NCBI GenBank assembly: GCA_002384855.1
Contig: DGBP01000013.1
Span: 19,334 to 83,333 of the forward strand
From: Nocardioidaceae bacterium UBA4001
GTDB taxonomy: Bacteria; Actinomycetota; Actinomycetes; Propionibacteriales; Nocardioidaceae
DNA: 64,000 nt
Direction of reading: 5' to 3'
Each line of letters begins with the position of its first letter. The stretch's first letter is position 1. The position numbers and the translations under genes are program-made. Shown here in pieces: positions 16,399 through 26,058 of this stretch. The notes under the pieces were generated by a model that saw only the letters and a list, made by a program, of their open reading frames with translations, searched no databases and was not told the origin of the DNA.

Positions 16399-17739
16399 GT
16401 GACCGACACTACGGCCACCGAATCCACCCAGGGCGCCGGAGCATCCTCCGGTCAGACCCTGACCGTCCGTGACAACCGGACCGGGCAGGAGTACGAAGTC
16501 CCGATCCTCGACGGTGGCGCGATCAAGGCCGCCGACATGGGCAAGATCCGCGTCAGCGAGGACACACCGGGCCTGGCGGTCTACGACCCGGGCTTCGTCA
16601 ACACCGCCTCGTGCAAGAGCGCGGTGACCTTCATCGACGGCGACAAGGGCATCCTCGAGTACCGCGGGTACCCCATCGAGCAGCTGGCCGAGAAGTCGAC
16701 GTACCTCGAGGTCGCCTACCTGCTCATCCACGGCGAGCTGCCCACGAAGGACCAGTACGACTCGTGGGCGCACGAGATCACCTACCACACCTTCGTGCAC
16801 GAGAACGTCCGCCGCTTCATGGAGGGCTTCCGCTACGACGCCCACCCGATGGGCATGCTGCTCGCCTCGGTCGGCGCGCTGTCGACGTTCTACCCGGAGT
16901 CGCGCAACATCTCCGACGGCGACAACCGGCACATGCAGATCGTGCGGCTCATCGCGAAGATGCCCACGCTCGGCGCCTGGGCCTTCCGCCACGCGCAGGG
17001 CAAGCCCTACATCTACCCCGACAACGACCTCGGCTACGCCGCGAACTTCCTCGCCATGCTGTTCAAGATGAGCGAGAGCAAGTTCGAGGCCGACGAGCGG
17101 CTCGTGCGAGCCCTCGAGGTGCTGTTCATCCTGCACGCCGACCACGAGCAGAACGCCTCCACGAACGCCGTGCGCGCCGTCGGCTCCACGCAGGTCGACC
17201 CCTACTCCGCGATCACGGCCGGCATCGGCGCCCTCTACGGCCCGCTCCACGGCGGCGCCAACGAGGCCGTGCTGCGGATGCTGCGCCGGATCGGCTCGGT
17301 GGACAAGGTCCCCGAGTTCATCGAGGGCGTGAAGAACGGCAAGGAGCGCCTGATGGGCTTCGGCCACCGGGTGTACAAGAACTACGACCCGCGCGCCAAG
17401 ATCATCAAGAAGGCCGCCGACGACGTGTTCGAGGTCACCGGCGTGAACCCGCTTCTCCAGATCGCGCTCGAGCTGGAGAAGATCGCGCTGGAGGACGAGT
17501 ACTTCGTCAGCCGCAAGCTCTACCCGAACGTCGACTTCTACAGCGGTCTGATCTACGAGGCGCTGCAGTTCCCACCGGAGATGTTCACGGTGCTGTTCGC
17601 GATCCCTCGCACCTCAGGCTGGCTGGCCCAGTGGCTCGAGCTCGTGCAGGACCCGGAGCAGAAGATCGCCCGCCCCAGGCAGATCTACACCGGTGGCCGG
17701 ACGCTCGACTTCGTCCCCGCAAGCGAGCGCTGGAAGTGA
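16399..17739 (+). CDS. gltA: Citrate synthase
   Basis: Citrate synthase condenses oxaloacetate and acetyl-CoA at the entry of the TCA cycle. The 446-residue product has the catalytic set in LHADHEQNAST, GPLHGGANEAVLRML and the aspartate in YPNVDFYSGLIY, plus FGHRVYKNYDPRAKI for citrate binding. Length and the N-terminal small-domain extension fit the hexameric type II enzyme of actinobacteria. The start is GTG 16399, with AAAGAGGAG 7 nt upstream. It is monocistronic and divergent from rplM, with a strong terminator 55 nt after the stop. Confidence 0.97.
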   Translation: MTDTTATESTQGAGASSGQTLTVRDNRTGQEYEVPILDGGAIKAADMGKIRVSEDTPGLAVYDPGFVNTASCKSAVTFIDGDKGILEYRGYPIEQLAEKSTYLEVAYLLIHGELPTKDQYDSWAHEITYHTFVHENVRRFMEGFRYDAHPMGMLLASVGALSTFYPESRNISDGDNRHMQIVRLIAKMPTLGAWAFRHAQGKPYIYPDNDLGYAANFLAMLFKMSESKFEADERLVRALEVLFILHADHEQNASTNAVRAVGSTQVDPYSAITAGIGALYGPLHGGANEAVLRMLRRIGSVDKVPEFIEGVKNGKERLMGFGHRVYKNYDPRAKIIKKAADDVFEVTGVNPLLQIALELEKIALEDEYFVSRKLYPNVDFYSGLIYEALQFPPEMFTVLFAIPRTSGWLAQWLELVQDPEQKIARPRQIYTGGRTLDFVPASERWK

Positions 17740-17768
17740 CGTGGGGGCGGGGGGTCCCAGCCTCCCGC

Positions 17769-17793
17769 TTTCCCAGGTGAACGTGGTGAACCG
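17769..17793 (+). repeat. Palindromic repeat copy 1, TTTCCCA-N8-TGG type
   Basis: This 25-bp unit starts TTTCCCAGGTGAACGTGG and continues TGAACCG. It matches 17831-17855 except in two bases of the right arm. It lies directly before the terminator stem. Confidence 0.7.
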
Positions 17794-17827
17794 GCACTCC
17801 CCTCGACGAATTTGTCGAGGGGAGTGC
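17794..17827. terminator. Bidirectional terminator between gltA and hemerythrin gene
   Basis: GCACTCCCCTCGAC (17794-17807) pairs perfectly with GTCGAGGGGAGTGC (17814-17827): a 14-bp stem and a 6-nt loop, followed on the plus strand by TGTTTT. It separates the convergent citrate synthase and hemerythrin genes and sits exactly between the two palindromic repeats. Confidence 0.85.
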
Positions 17828-17830
17828 TGT

Positions 17831-17855
17831 TTTCCCAGGTGAACGTGGGAAACCG
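17831..17855 (+). repeat. Palindromic repeat copy 2, TTTCCCA-N8-TGGGAAA
   Basis: TTTCCCA (17831-17837) and TGGGAAA (17846-17852) form a 7-bp stem around GGTGAACG. The unit is the same as 17769-17793 apart from two bases, and here the palindrome is complete. Confidence 0.7.
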
Positions 17856-17873
17856 ACCCGGCAGATACGAAGG

Positions 17874-18677
17874 TCAGGCGGCCGGACGCCGTACGAAGGC
17901 GAGACGCCACGCCTCGGGGCCCCGCTCGAGGTAGCTGACCTCGAACGCACCCGGCGCCCGGTCCTCGACCTGCTTCAGCAGCGGCAGCGGGTCGTGCGGC
18001 GCGACGAGGACCATCCCCGACCCGGGGCGCACCGCGTCGAGGGCGCCGAAGATCGTCGCGTGCCGGATCGCGTGTGGGACGGCCCTGGCGTCGAGCTCGG
18101 GGTAGCCCGCGTCGTCCTCCTCACCGCAGTTGCAGTGGTGACCCTCGCTGCCGGCGTGGTGTGACTCCTCCGCGGGGTGGCCGTGGTCCTCTCCGCCGAG
18201 CAGCTCGTGCATGCCGCCCAGGAGGTCCGCGACCGAGACGTCCGGGGCCGCGACCAGCAGGGGCAGCACGAGGTCGTTCTCCTTCGACAGGTGGTTCTCG
18301 AACGCCACCTGCAGCGCCTTGGCGGCCGAGGCAGCACGCACCGGGTCAGTCGTGGAGGCCAACAGCTGGACGAGCCCGGTGATGACGTTGTGCTCCTCGA
18401 GCATGCCCTCGACCAGCAGCTTCGCCTCCACCTTCGCCCGGGCGGCGGGGTACATCGTCCTCTCCTCGGCCAGCGCGTGCGGGACGAGGTCCTGCTCGCA
18501 CCAGCCGACCAGCACCGACCTCGCGTCCTCGGCGCGGGCGCGGTCCCCCGCGGCAGCGGCGGCGACGAGCGCCTCCACGCGCACGGCCAACGTGCCCGCC
18601 ATCTGTGCGTGGTGCTGCTCGACGGCCTCGGCCGCCTTGATGTCCGCCTCGCTCGACGCGATGACGACGTTCTCCAT
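17874..18677 (-). CDS. Hemerythrin-domain protein fused to DUF2249
   Basis: The 267-residue protein has a four-helix hemerythrin domain (about 1-160). Candidate di-iron ligands are His22/His23, His67, Glu71 or Glu72, His96, His129 and Glu133. A His/Cys-rich linker (164-184: HGHPAEESHHAGSEGHHCNC) leads to a C-terminal DUF2249 (SirA-like fold, about 194-267). Such proteins bind O2 or NO at a di-iron site, and DUF2249-hemerythrins are often found with denitrification genes. GGAGG lies 7 nt before ATG 18677. It diverges from the regulator and NirK genes across a shared palindrome, so a role in nitric-oxide handling is the best inference. Confidence 0.88.
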   Translation of the reverse strand: MENVVIASSEADIKAAEAVEQHHAQMAGTLAVRVEALVAAAAAGDRARAEDARSVLVGWCEQDLVPHALAEERTMYPAARAKVEAKLLVEGMLEEHNVITGLVQLLASTTDPVRAASAAKALQVAFENHLSKENDLVLPLLVAAPDVSVADLLGGMHELLGGEDHGHPAEESHHAGSEGHHCNCGEEDDAGYPELDARAVPHAIRHATIFGALDAVRPGSGMVLVAPHDPLPLLKQVEDRAPGAFEVSYLERGPEAWRLAFVRRPAA

Positions 18678-18730
18678 GGTCGAGCCTCCGACTCGTAGCC
18701 TCCGGGGGCGACTGGCGCCTTCACCGGCTA

Positions 18731-18744
18731 TTTACTACAGTAAA
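18731..18744. promoter_or_regulatory. Divergent operator palindrome of the NO module
   Basis: TTTACT-AC-AGTAAA is a perfect inverted repeat between the hemerythrin and regulator genes. Its centre gives TACAGT on the plus strand, 7 nt before the regulator's GTG start, and TACTGT on the minus strand, about 59 nt before the hemerythrin start. A protein bound here would cover both -10 elements. The adjacent four-cysteine HTH protein is the obvious candidate binder. Confidence 0.6.
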
Positions 18745-18748
18745 CCTC

Positions 18749-19465
18749 GTGAAAAATACCGAGCGCAACATCGGCCGTGCCGGCTACGGGCCACGACCCG
18801 CCGAGCGCACCGTCCGGGGCCGCGCACTCACCCCCGCGCGTGCGACCGTGCTCGAGGCGGTCGACCGGGCCGAGGGACCGACCACGCTGGCGGCCCTCTC
18901 CCAGGCGACCGGTCTGCACCCCAACACGCTGCGCGACCACCTCGAGACGCTGGTCGCGCGACGGCTGGTGCGCCGGTTCCGGGCGGCACCGAGCGGGCGC
19001 GGCCGTCCCGCCTGGCTCTACGAGCCCGCCCCCGACCTCAGCGGGGAGGGCTCGGAGTACGCCGGCCTCGCCGCCACGCTCGCCGCACACATCCACCACA
19101 CGAGCACCGACCCCCGCCAGGACGCCGTGTCCGCCGGGCGGGTGTGGGGTCGCGACCTCGCCCGCAAGGCCGGACCGCCGGCAGGCCAGGGCCAGGCGGC
19201 CGCACGCCGGAAGGTCTCCGAGCTGCTCGACGACGTCGGCTTCTGCCCCGAGACCGACGCCCGGACCACCGTCGCCCGGCTCACCCGGTGTCCCCTCCTG
19301 GAGACCGCGAAGGAGTACCCCGACGTGGTCTGCGGGGTCCACCTCGGCATCGTCCAGGGCGCCCTCGAGGAGTACGGCGCCGACCGCGACCGCACCGCGC
19401 TCCACCCGTTCTCCGAGCCCGGCGCCTGCCGGCTCGTGCTGCTCACCAAGAGGGACCACGCGTGA
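18749..19465 (+). CDS. HTH transcriptional regulator with four-cysteine effector domain
   Basis: This 238-residue regulator has a winged helix at about 28-92 (TTLAALSQATGLHPNTLRDH) followed by a domain with Cys166, Cys181, Cys195 and Cys227. The block TRCPLLETAKEYPDVVCGVH recalls the DeoR/ArsR-like family that includes the Fe-S regulator SufR. Here two of the cysteines are 13 residues apart, as in SufR, but the full spacing differs. An Fe-S or NO-sensing role is inferred. The start is GTG 18749 with no Shine-Dalgarno, and TACAGT 7 nt upstream suggests a leaderless mRNA. The stop overlaps the next start in GTGA. Confidence 0.85.
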   Translation: MKNTERNIGRAGYGPRPAERTVRGRALTPARATVLEAVDRAEGPTTLAALSQATGLHPNTLRDHLETLVARRLVRRFRAAPSGRGRPAWLYEPAPDLSGEGSEYAGLAATLAAHIHHTSTDPRQDAVSAGRVWGRDLARKAGPPAGQGQAAARRKVSELLDDVGFCPETDARTTVARLTRCPLLETAKEYPDVVCGVHLGIVQGALEEYGADRDRTALHPFSEPGACRLVLLTKRDHA

Positions 19466-20592
19466 GCGCGACCACCGCTGCAGCCCTCGTCCAGGGCAGG
19501 CCCGGGGCCGCCCGCCACCACACCCTGCGACGGCTGCCCTTCCTCCTGCCCGGCGGGGTCGCCCTCCTGGCCGGCCTCGACGCGGCGCTCATGCTGATCG
19601 GGCTGCCGGCACCGGTCGACCTCGCCCGGCTGCCCGAGGTGCACGGGATGCTGCTCGTGCTCGGGTTCGTGGGGACCCTGATCGCCCTCGAGCGGGCGGT
19701 CGCGCTCTCTCGCCCCGCGGGCTACCTCGCTCCCGCGCTCCTCGGCGCGGGCGGGCTGCTGCTGGTCTCCCCCGCCCCCCTATGGACCGGCCGTTCCCTC
19801 CTGCTCTCCGGGGCCGCCGCGCTGACCCTCCTCTACGTCCCGCTGTGGCGGCGGCAGCGCGACGACGCCGTCCTCGTCCAGGCCCTCGGCGCCGTCCTCG
19901 CGGCCGGAGCCGCTGGCCTGTGGCTCGGCGGGGTCACCGTCGCCGCACTCCTCCCCTGGCTGGTCGGCTTCATCGTGCTGACCATCGCCGGGGAGCGGCT
20001 CGAGCTCGCCCGCCTCGCGATGGGCCCCGGCGCCGGCACCCGGCTGGTGCTGCTCTCGACGGCGGTGGTCGCCTCCGTGGTCGCCTCGCTGCTCTGGCCC
20101 CTGACCACCCCGCTCCTCGGCGTCGCCGTGCTGGGCCTGGTGGGGTGGCTCGGCGTGCACGACGTCGCCCGTCGTACCGTCCGCTCGACGGGGCAGGTGC
20201 GCTTCATGGCCGCCGGCATGCTCGCCGGCTACGCCTGGCTCGCGGTGGCCGCGACCGTGTGGGTGGTCGGCGGGGCCGCGACCGGCGGGACGGCGTACGA
20301 CGCCGTGGTGCACGCGGTGTTTCTCGGCTTCACGATGTCGATGATCATGGCGCACGCACCCGTGATCCTCCCCGCCGTCCTGCGCAGCCCCATGCCCTAC
20401 CACCCCGTGCTGGTCGGGCCGGCGGTCCTGCTCCACGCCTCGCTCGTGCTGAGGCTGTGGGTGGGCGACGCCCTCGGGAGCGCGACGGCGTGGCAGGTCG
20501 GCGGAGCCCTGAACATCACGGCCCTCCTCGCCTTCGTCGGCGTGGTGGTCTGGTTGGTGGTCCGCAGCCGCCGCGTCGGAGCGCGCCGATGA
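19462..20592 (+). CDS. NnrS-like polytopic membrane protein
   Basis: The 376-residue product is almost entirely hydrophobic helices, about ten to twelve. Conserved-looking features are EVHGMLLVLGFVGTLIALER near the start and HAVFLGFTMSMIMAHAPVIL near the end. The latter resembles the histidine-bearing helices of NnrS, a haem/copper membrane protein linked to NO stress. The assignment rests on this resemblance and on the location, so it is tentative. It overlaps the regulator (GTGA) and the NirK fusion (ATGA), so the three are translated as a unit. Confidence 0.65.
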   Translation: MSATTAAALVQGRPGAARHHTLRRLPFLLPGGVALLAGLDAALMLIGLPAPVDLARLPEVHGMLLVLGFVGTLIALERAVALSRPAGYLAPALLGAGGLLLVSPAPLWTGRSLLLSGAAALTLLYVPLWRRQRDDAVLVQALGAVLAAGAAGLWLGGVTVAALLPWLVGFIVLTIAGERLELARLAMGPGAGTRLVLLSTAVVASVVASLLWPLTTPLLGVAVLGLVGWLGVHDVARRTVRSTGQVRFMAAGMLAGYAWLAVAATVWVVGGAATGGTAYDAVVHAVFLGFTMSMIMAHAPVILPAVLRSPMPYHPVLVGPAVLLHASLVLRLWVGDALGSATAWQVGGALNITALLAFVGVVVWLVVRSRRVGARR

Positions 20593-23324
20593 GCCGCGGG
20601 ACGCGTGGCTTCTGGCCGCTGCGCGACCTGCCGGTCGTCGTGTGGCTGGTCGTTACCGTTCTCGTGTCCCTGGTCCACCCCTTCGTCCCGGCACCCCGGT
20701 GGCTGATGATCCACCTGTTGCTGCTCGGCGCGGTGAGCCACGCCATCCTGGTCTGGAGCCGGCACTTCGCCGACGCGCTCCTCCACACGGCACCGCCGCC
20801 CGGCGACCGGCGGGTGCAGTCGACCCGGCTGGTCCTCCTCAACGCCGGGGTGCTGCTCGTCGTGGTCGGGGTCCTCGGCAACGTCTGGTCGCTCGTGCTG
20901 GTCGGCGCCACCGCGGTGGTAGCCGCCGTGGGCTGGCACGCGGTCGCCCTGGTGGTGCAGCTGCGGCGCGCGCTGCCCTCGCGCTTCGGGGCGACGGTGC
21001 GCTACTACGTCGTCGCCGCGACGTTGCTGCCCGTGGGCGCGACCCTCGGGGCGATCCTCGCGCGAGGGCTCACCGACCCGCTGCACGGCCAGGTCCGTCT
21101 CGCCCACGCGGCGGTGAACGTGCTGGGCTGGATGGGTCTCACGGTCGTCGGCACCCTCGTGACGCTGTGGCCCACGATGCTGCGGACCCGGATGGCGACG
21201 GGCACCGAGCGCGCAGCGCGCCTGGCCCTGCCGGTCCTGAGCGTCGCCGTCCTGGTCATCGGCACGGGTGCGCTCCTGGGTCTCCGGTGGGCAGTCGTGC
21301 TCGGCCTCACCGGGTACCTCGGCGGGCTCGGCCTCGTCGGCGGACCGTTCGTGCGCACGGCCCTGGCCAAGCGGCCGGCGTCGTACCCCACCTGGTCGGT
21401 GCTCGCCGGGGTGTTGTGGCTGGCCGGCTCGCTGGTCGCGATGGCCGCCGGGGTCGGGCTCGCCGACTCGTGGGCGGACGCCGACGCCGCCGTCACGTGG
21501 ATGACACCGTTCCTGGCGGCGGGCTTCGGCGCACAGGTCCTGCTCGGGGCGCTGTCCTACCTCGTGCCGATGGCCCTGGGCGGCGGCCCGTCCGCGGTGC
21601 GCGCGGCGAACACCGTCCTCGACCGGGGCGGTGCCCTGCGGATCGTGCTCGTCAACGGGGGTCTCGTGCTCTCCGCCCTGCCCGTGCCGAGCGTGGTGCG
21701 GGTCGTGGCCACGACCCTGGTGCTCGGCGGCCTGGCCGCCTTCGTCCCCCTGCTGGTCGGCGCGATCCTGGCCTCGCGGCGAGCGAAGTCCACGGGTGGG
21801 AGGCCCGGCGTGGCGGCGACTGCGGTACGACGTCCCGCCGCACCCGACGGAGAACGGCCCCCCGGACAGGTCACGGGCCTGGCCGCGACCGGGCTCGCCG
21901 CGCTGGTCCTGGCCGTCGCGGCCGGGGTGGCCGTGGACCCCGCCTCACTCCGAGGCGTGAGCACCGTTGCCGCGGCGTCCGCCGGTGTCGCCGCCACGGG
22001 TGAGAGCCGCACCGTCGAGGTGGAGGCTCGCGACATGCGGTTCTTCCCCGCCACGATCGAGGTGCCGGCGGGTACCGATCTGACCATCGCGCTGACCAAC
22101 ACCGACGACGTCGACGTGCACGACCTCGTGCTGGACGCCGGCGTCGACAGCGGACGGCTGGCTCCCGGCGAGAGCGCCGTGCTCGAGGTGGGGGTCGTGG
22201 GCCGCGACCTCGAGGGCTGGTGCTCGGTGGTCGGGCACCGCCAGATGGGCATGGTGCTCACCGTCGTCGCGACCGGCACACCGGGTGCGGGAGACGTGAC
22301 CACCGCAGCCGGCGGGGAGGGCGCCGGCGGTCACGCGGACCATGCCCACGGTCCCGGGGCCGCACCCCACGACGACGCCGCCGATCCCGAGGACGCAGCG
22401 GACGCCGCCGTCCCTGGTGACGCCGCCTCAGGGGACGCCGCGGACGACCTCGACCCGATGGCCTCCCCCGGCGACGGGTTCACGGCCCGCGACGCCGTGC
22501 TGCCGCCACTCGGCACGGGCCGGGTGCACCGTCGGACCCTCACCGTCACCGAGGTCGAGCGGGAGGTCGCCCCCGGAGTCACCCAGCGGCTGTGGACCTA
22601 CGACGGCGGCGCGCCGGGCCCGACCCTGCACGGGCGGGTCGGCGACCGGTTCGAGATCACCCTGGCCAACGACGGCACGATCGGACACTCGGTGGACTTC
22701 CACGCCGGTGCGCTGGCCCCCGACCGGCCGATGCGCACCATCGCGCCCGGCGAGTCCCTGACCTACACGTTCACCGCGCGGAAGGCCGGCATCTGGATGT
22801 ACCACTGCTCCACGATGCCGATGTCCGCGCACATCGCCAACGGGATGTTCGGCGCCGTCGTGATCGAGCCCGAGGGGCTCCCCGAGGTGGACCGCAGCTA
22901 CCTGCTGGTGCAGTCGGAGATGTACCTCGGCGAGCAGGGCGGCGTGGTCGACCTGGACAAGCTGCAGGCCGAGACGCCGGACGTGGTGGCGTTCAACGGC
23001 TACGCCGGCCAGTACGACGCCCACCCGCTCGAGGCCCGGGTCGGCGAACGGGTCCGGATCTGGGTGCTCGACGCCGGGCCCAACCGGCCGAGCTCCTTCC
23101 ACGTGGTCGGCGCGCAGTTCGACACGGTCTGGTCCGAGGGCGGCTACCTGCTCCGCGGCGGCGACAGCGGGTCCCAGACGCTGGCGCTCGCTGCGGCCCA
23201 GGGCGGGTTCGTCGAGCTGGCCTTCCCCGAGGCCGGCCACTACCCGTTCGTGTCGCACGTGATGGTCGACGCCGAGCGCGGGGCCCACGGGATCGTCGAG
23301 GTGGGCGCCCGCCGGGCACGGTGA
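20589..23324 (+). CDS. nirK: Membrane domain - cupredoxin - copper nitrite reductase (NirK) fusion
   Basis: This 911-residue protein has three parts. Residues 10-395 are about ten membrane helices, NnrS-like in character; another hydrophobic helix at 428-448 precedes the exported part. Residues 473-562 form a cupredoxin with a complete type 1 copper set: His511, Cys545, His550 and Met553 or Met555. After an Ala/Asp/His-rich linker (564-625), residues 640-905 form a NirK-type pair of cupredoxin domains. His700, Asp703 and His705 (GHSVDFHA) with His739-Cys740, His748 and Met753 (YHCSTMPMSAHIANGM) give the type 1 site, the catalytic Asp and type 2 ligands. His838 and His890 complete the second domain. 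It should reduce nitrite to NO outside the membrane. ATG 20589 overlaps the previous stop. Confidence 0.85.
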   Translation: MSRGTRGFWPLRDLPVVVWLVVTVLVSLVHPFVPAPRWLMIHLLLLGAVSHAILVWSRHFADALLHTAPPPGDRRVQSTRLVLLNAGVLLVVVGVLGNVWSLVLVGATAVVAAVGWHAVALVVQLRRALPSRFGATVRYYVVAATLLPVGATLGAILARGLTDPLHGQVRLAHAAVNVLGWMGLTVVGTLVTLWPTMLRTRMATGTERAARLALPVLSVAVLVIGTGALLGLRWAVVLGLTGYLGGLGLVGGPFVRTALAKRPASYPTWSVLAGVLWLAGSLVAMAAGVGLADSWADADAAVTWMTPFLAAGFGAQVLLGALSYLVPMALGGGPSAVRAANTVLDRGGALRIVLVNGGLVLSALPVPSVVRVVATTLVLGGLAAFVPLLVGAILASRRAKSTGGRPGVAATAVRRPAAPDGERPPGQVTGLAATGLAALVLAVAAGVAVDPASLRGVSTVAAASAGVAATGESRTVEVEARDMRFFPATIEVPAGTDLTIALTNTDDVDVHDLVLDAGVDSGRLAPGESAVLEVGVVGRDLEGWCSVVGHRQMGMVLTVVATGTPGAGDVTTAAGGEGAGGHADHAHGPGAAPHDDAADPEDAADAAVPGDAASGDAADDLDPMASPGDGFTARDAVLPPLGTGRVHRRTLTVTEVEREVAPGVTQRLWTYDGGAPGPTLHGRVGDRFEITLANDGTIGHSVDFHAGALAPDRPMRTIAPGESLTYTFTARKAGIWMYHCSTMPMSAHIANGMFGAVVIEPEGLPEVDRSYLLVQSEMYLGEQGGVVDLDKLQAETPDVVAFNGYAGQYDAHPLEARVGERVRIWVLDAGPNRPSSFHVVGAQFDTVWSEGGYLLRGGDSGSQTLALAAAQGGFVELAFPEAGHYPFVSHVMVDAERGAHGIVEVGARRAR

Positions 23325-23396
23325 CTTTCGGCACTGTCGGTCCGATCGTCGGGGCGAAACGCTTCTGGGAGTGACACCTCAGAAGGGGGACTCCCA

Positions 23397-24160
23397 TGCT
23401 TCGCGCCACCACCGCTGCTGCCCTCGTCTCGGGACTGGTCCTCGCACCCGCGGCCGCCGCGGCCCTGGCCCTGGTGGGCACCGACGGCACCGACGTGCTC
23501 ACCGGCTCCGACGACGACGACCGGATCGTCGCGCTCGCCGGTGACGACCTGCTCCACGGCCTCGACGGCGACGACGTCCTGCTCGGCGGGTCGGGGAACG
23601 ACAGGATCTGGGCCGGCCCGGGCGCCGACGAGGTCAGCGGAGGGACGGGTGCCGACACCCTCCGCGGTGGGGCCGGGGCCGACGTGCTGCGCGGACGCGG
23701 CGGCCGGGACAACCTTTTCGGCGGCTACGGGGCCGACCAGCTCCACGGCGGCGACCTCGCCGACTACCTCGACGGCGGGAGGCATGACGACGTGGTCCGC
23801 GGCTACGGGGGCAACGACAGCCTCGCCGGTGGCTACGGCGACGACCGCGTGTACGGCGGGCCCGGGGCCGACAGCCTGACCGACACCGACATCGTCTCGC
23901 CCGGGCCCGACCCCGACGACCCGGAGCCCGAGGACCGGGACGTGCTCGAGGGACGCACCGGTGACGACCTGCTCGCCGTCCAGGCCGGGCCGGACATCGC
24001 CCACGCAGGCGCCGGTGACGACGAGGTGAAGGTCTGGTACGACGGCGCGGTCGACGTCATCACCTGCGGGGTCGGCGAGGACCGGGTGCTGCTCTACAAC
24101 GGCCGTGACCGGCTCGACTCCCTCGCCGACGACTGCGAGAAGGTGATCGTGGTCGAGTGA
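23397..24160 (+). CDS. Secreted RTX-type calcium-binding repeat protein
   Basis: A 254-residue protein with a signal peptide (residues 1-22, LRATTAAALVSGLVLAPAAAAA) and haemolysin-type nonapeptide repeats from about 33 to 160: DGDDVLLGGSGNDRI, GGAGADVLRGRGGRD, GGYGADQLHGGDLAD. These normally form a Ca2+-binding parallel beta roll after export. No catalytic domain is attached; the C-terminal 90 residues hold a less regular repeat and two cysteines that could pair (ITCGVGED, DDCEKV). AGAAGGGGG precedes ATG 23397 at a suitable distance. Its function is unknown, and it need not belong to the NirK module. Confidence 0.82.
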
Positions 24161-24176
24161 CCCGACACCGGGACCG

Positions 24177-25859
<1,683 letters not shown>

Positions 25860-26058
25860 AGCGAACCATCCTCCCCCAGCACTCAGGAGGCACGCATCGC
25901 ATTTTGGGGCGACGCCGCCACGACCTCACCTACCGGGACCAACGCCCCTCGTCGCGCGCTCCCCCGCGCGCCATGCTGGTTCTGAGGACGAGCGCTCCGG
26001 CGGACACTCCGTCCGCACCCCACGCCCGCCACGTCACGGGGTGAGAGGGATGAGTGCC

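Noticed and set aside
17769..17855. Short CRISPR-like array
   Set aside because: Only two repeat units exist, each nearly palindromic, and the intervening sequence is a perfect terminator stem rather than a spacer.
18777..20588. Upstream extension of the NirK frame through the regulator and NnrS-like genes
   Set aside because: That stretch is another frame of two well-supported genes. ATG 20589 overlaps the preceding stop in ATGA and starts a sensible membrane protein.
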